A stretch of DNA of 56,109 bases, from assembly GCA_002391235.1 (NCBI GenBank), contig DGRX01000017.1:13702-69810 (forward strand), in the 5' to 3' direction. A program made the translations under genes and the position numbers. Positions 55,849-56,109 of this stretch are shown piece after piece; position 1 is the first letter of the stretch, and each line of letters begins with the position of its first letter. A model generated the notes under the pieces. The model had not been told where the DNA came from. It searched no databases and worked only from the letters and a program-made list of their open reading frames with translations. The stretch is from Treponema sp. UBA4377 (GTDB taxonomy: Bacteria; Spirochaetota; Spirochaetia; Treponematales; Treponemataceae).

Positions 55849-56109
55849 CTATTCCAAAGCAAGTTTTACGGCGTCCTTCGTATGGATAATCGTCGTGTCG
55901 CGCGCAGGAAGAGCGCTGTCTTTTTGGTTGATGAGCATGCCGATTTCAGCGCAGCCCAAATCCTTCATATAAAGAACTTCGTCCTCAACGACTTTTCCCA
56001 TCACAGTCTTGGTGAAGGCTTTTACAAATTTCATGCCGTTGCGCTCGGCCACATGGCGGCTGGGAAGGTTGTCGGACTTCATGTATGAAATGATTTTTTT
56101 CATGCCGCG
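55849..56109 (-). CDS. GNAT-family acetyltransferase, partial at the right edge
   Basis: The frame is open to the window end, so the 5' part is missing; 86 residues are seen. SDNLPSRHVAERNGMKFVKA is the C-terminal GNAT motif, and EVLYMKDLG would normally be near the end. About 35 further residues (AEIGMLINQKDSALPARDTT onward) are not typical of GNAT and may be a small fused piece. It lies 15 bases upstream of the DinB-HD gene. Confidence 0.7.
   Translation of the reverse strand, partial: RGMKKIISYMKSDNLPSRHVAERNGMKFVKAFTKTVMGKVVEDEVLYMKDLGCAEIGMLINQKDSALPARDTTIIHTKDAVKLALE

Noticed and set aside
45027..56109. Integron cassette array
   Set aside because: Gene sizes fit, but I saw no attC-like paired GTTRRRY/RYYYAAC sites and no integrase, and the genes run in both directions.
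1..56109. tRNA, rRNA, CRISPR arrays, insertion sequences
   Set aside because: No tRNA-like T-loop plus acceptor pairing, no spaced short repeats and no transposase were found by reading.

Overview
The window looks like a chromosomal segment of a spirochaete of the Treponema type. The evidence is a FliS/FlgN-like flagellar pair behind a sigma-28 type promoter, the paired TIGR03546/TIGR03545 membrane proteins, a long Bat (aerotolerance) operon, spirochaete-style lipoprotein signals and codon use typical of a mid-GC treponeme. This is inference from protein character; no marker rRNA is present. Layout: 0-6.4 kb holds the end of an NFACT (RqcH) gene, the TIGR03546/03545 pair, a sodium:solute symporter, and fliS plus an flgN-like gene. 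6.4-10.1 kb (minus strand) holds a purine permease, a small membrane protein, lspA, mntP and a DJ-1 family gene. 10.1-14.2 kb (plus) is a signalling operon: a double-receiver regulator, a sensor-less hybrid histidine kinase with two receivers and an Hpt domain, and a PHP phosphatase. dksA and infA diverge from a shared promoter region. 14.9-22.8 kb (minus) is moxR, DUF58, a BatD-like gene, batA, a batB-batC fusion, a second BatD-like gene, smr and dnaJ. 22.9-28.5 kb holds an aminotransferase, a solute-binding lipoprotein, a small gene with its own sigma-28 type promoter, a structured transcript of unknown class, a nuclease-like lipoprotein and a one-domain AICAR transformylase. 28.6-38.1 kb holds a LEA-like secreted protein, a GldA/GldG/DUF4340-type ABC system, an FAD oxidoreductase, a Bax inhibitor-1 protein, and a DHH phosphoesterase-ROK regulator operon with a palindromic operator. 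38.2-44.9 kb holds a Fic-like protein with a histone-H1-like tail, an outer-membrane protein, a DEGD-motif RNA helicase, an epimerase and a DUF4153 membrane protein. From about 45 kb to the right edge the window is accessory: small single-domain enzymes (GNAT, VOC, TfoX-N, RibD-C, flavodoxin-like, hexapeptide acyltransferase), AraC and MarR regulators, gene fusions, an inverted duplication and several gene remnants. Part of it (about 53.4-55.9 kb) is visibly more A+T-rich. Three things stand out. First, at least eight genes have a -35/-10 promoter whose -10 ends only 6-9 bases before the ATG and lack a usable Shine-Dalgarno sequence, so they are probably leaderless. Second, near-consensus sigma-28 promoters precede fliS and also an unknown 128-residue gene, making the latter a candidate motility gene. 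Third, the right end is a patchwork in which neighbouring genes were duplicated, fused or cut down, and the scars can still be read.
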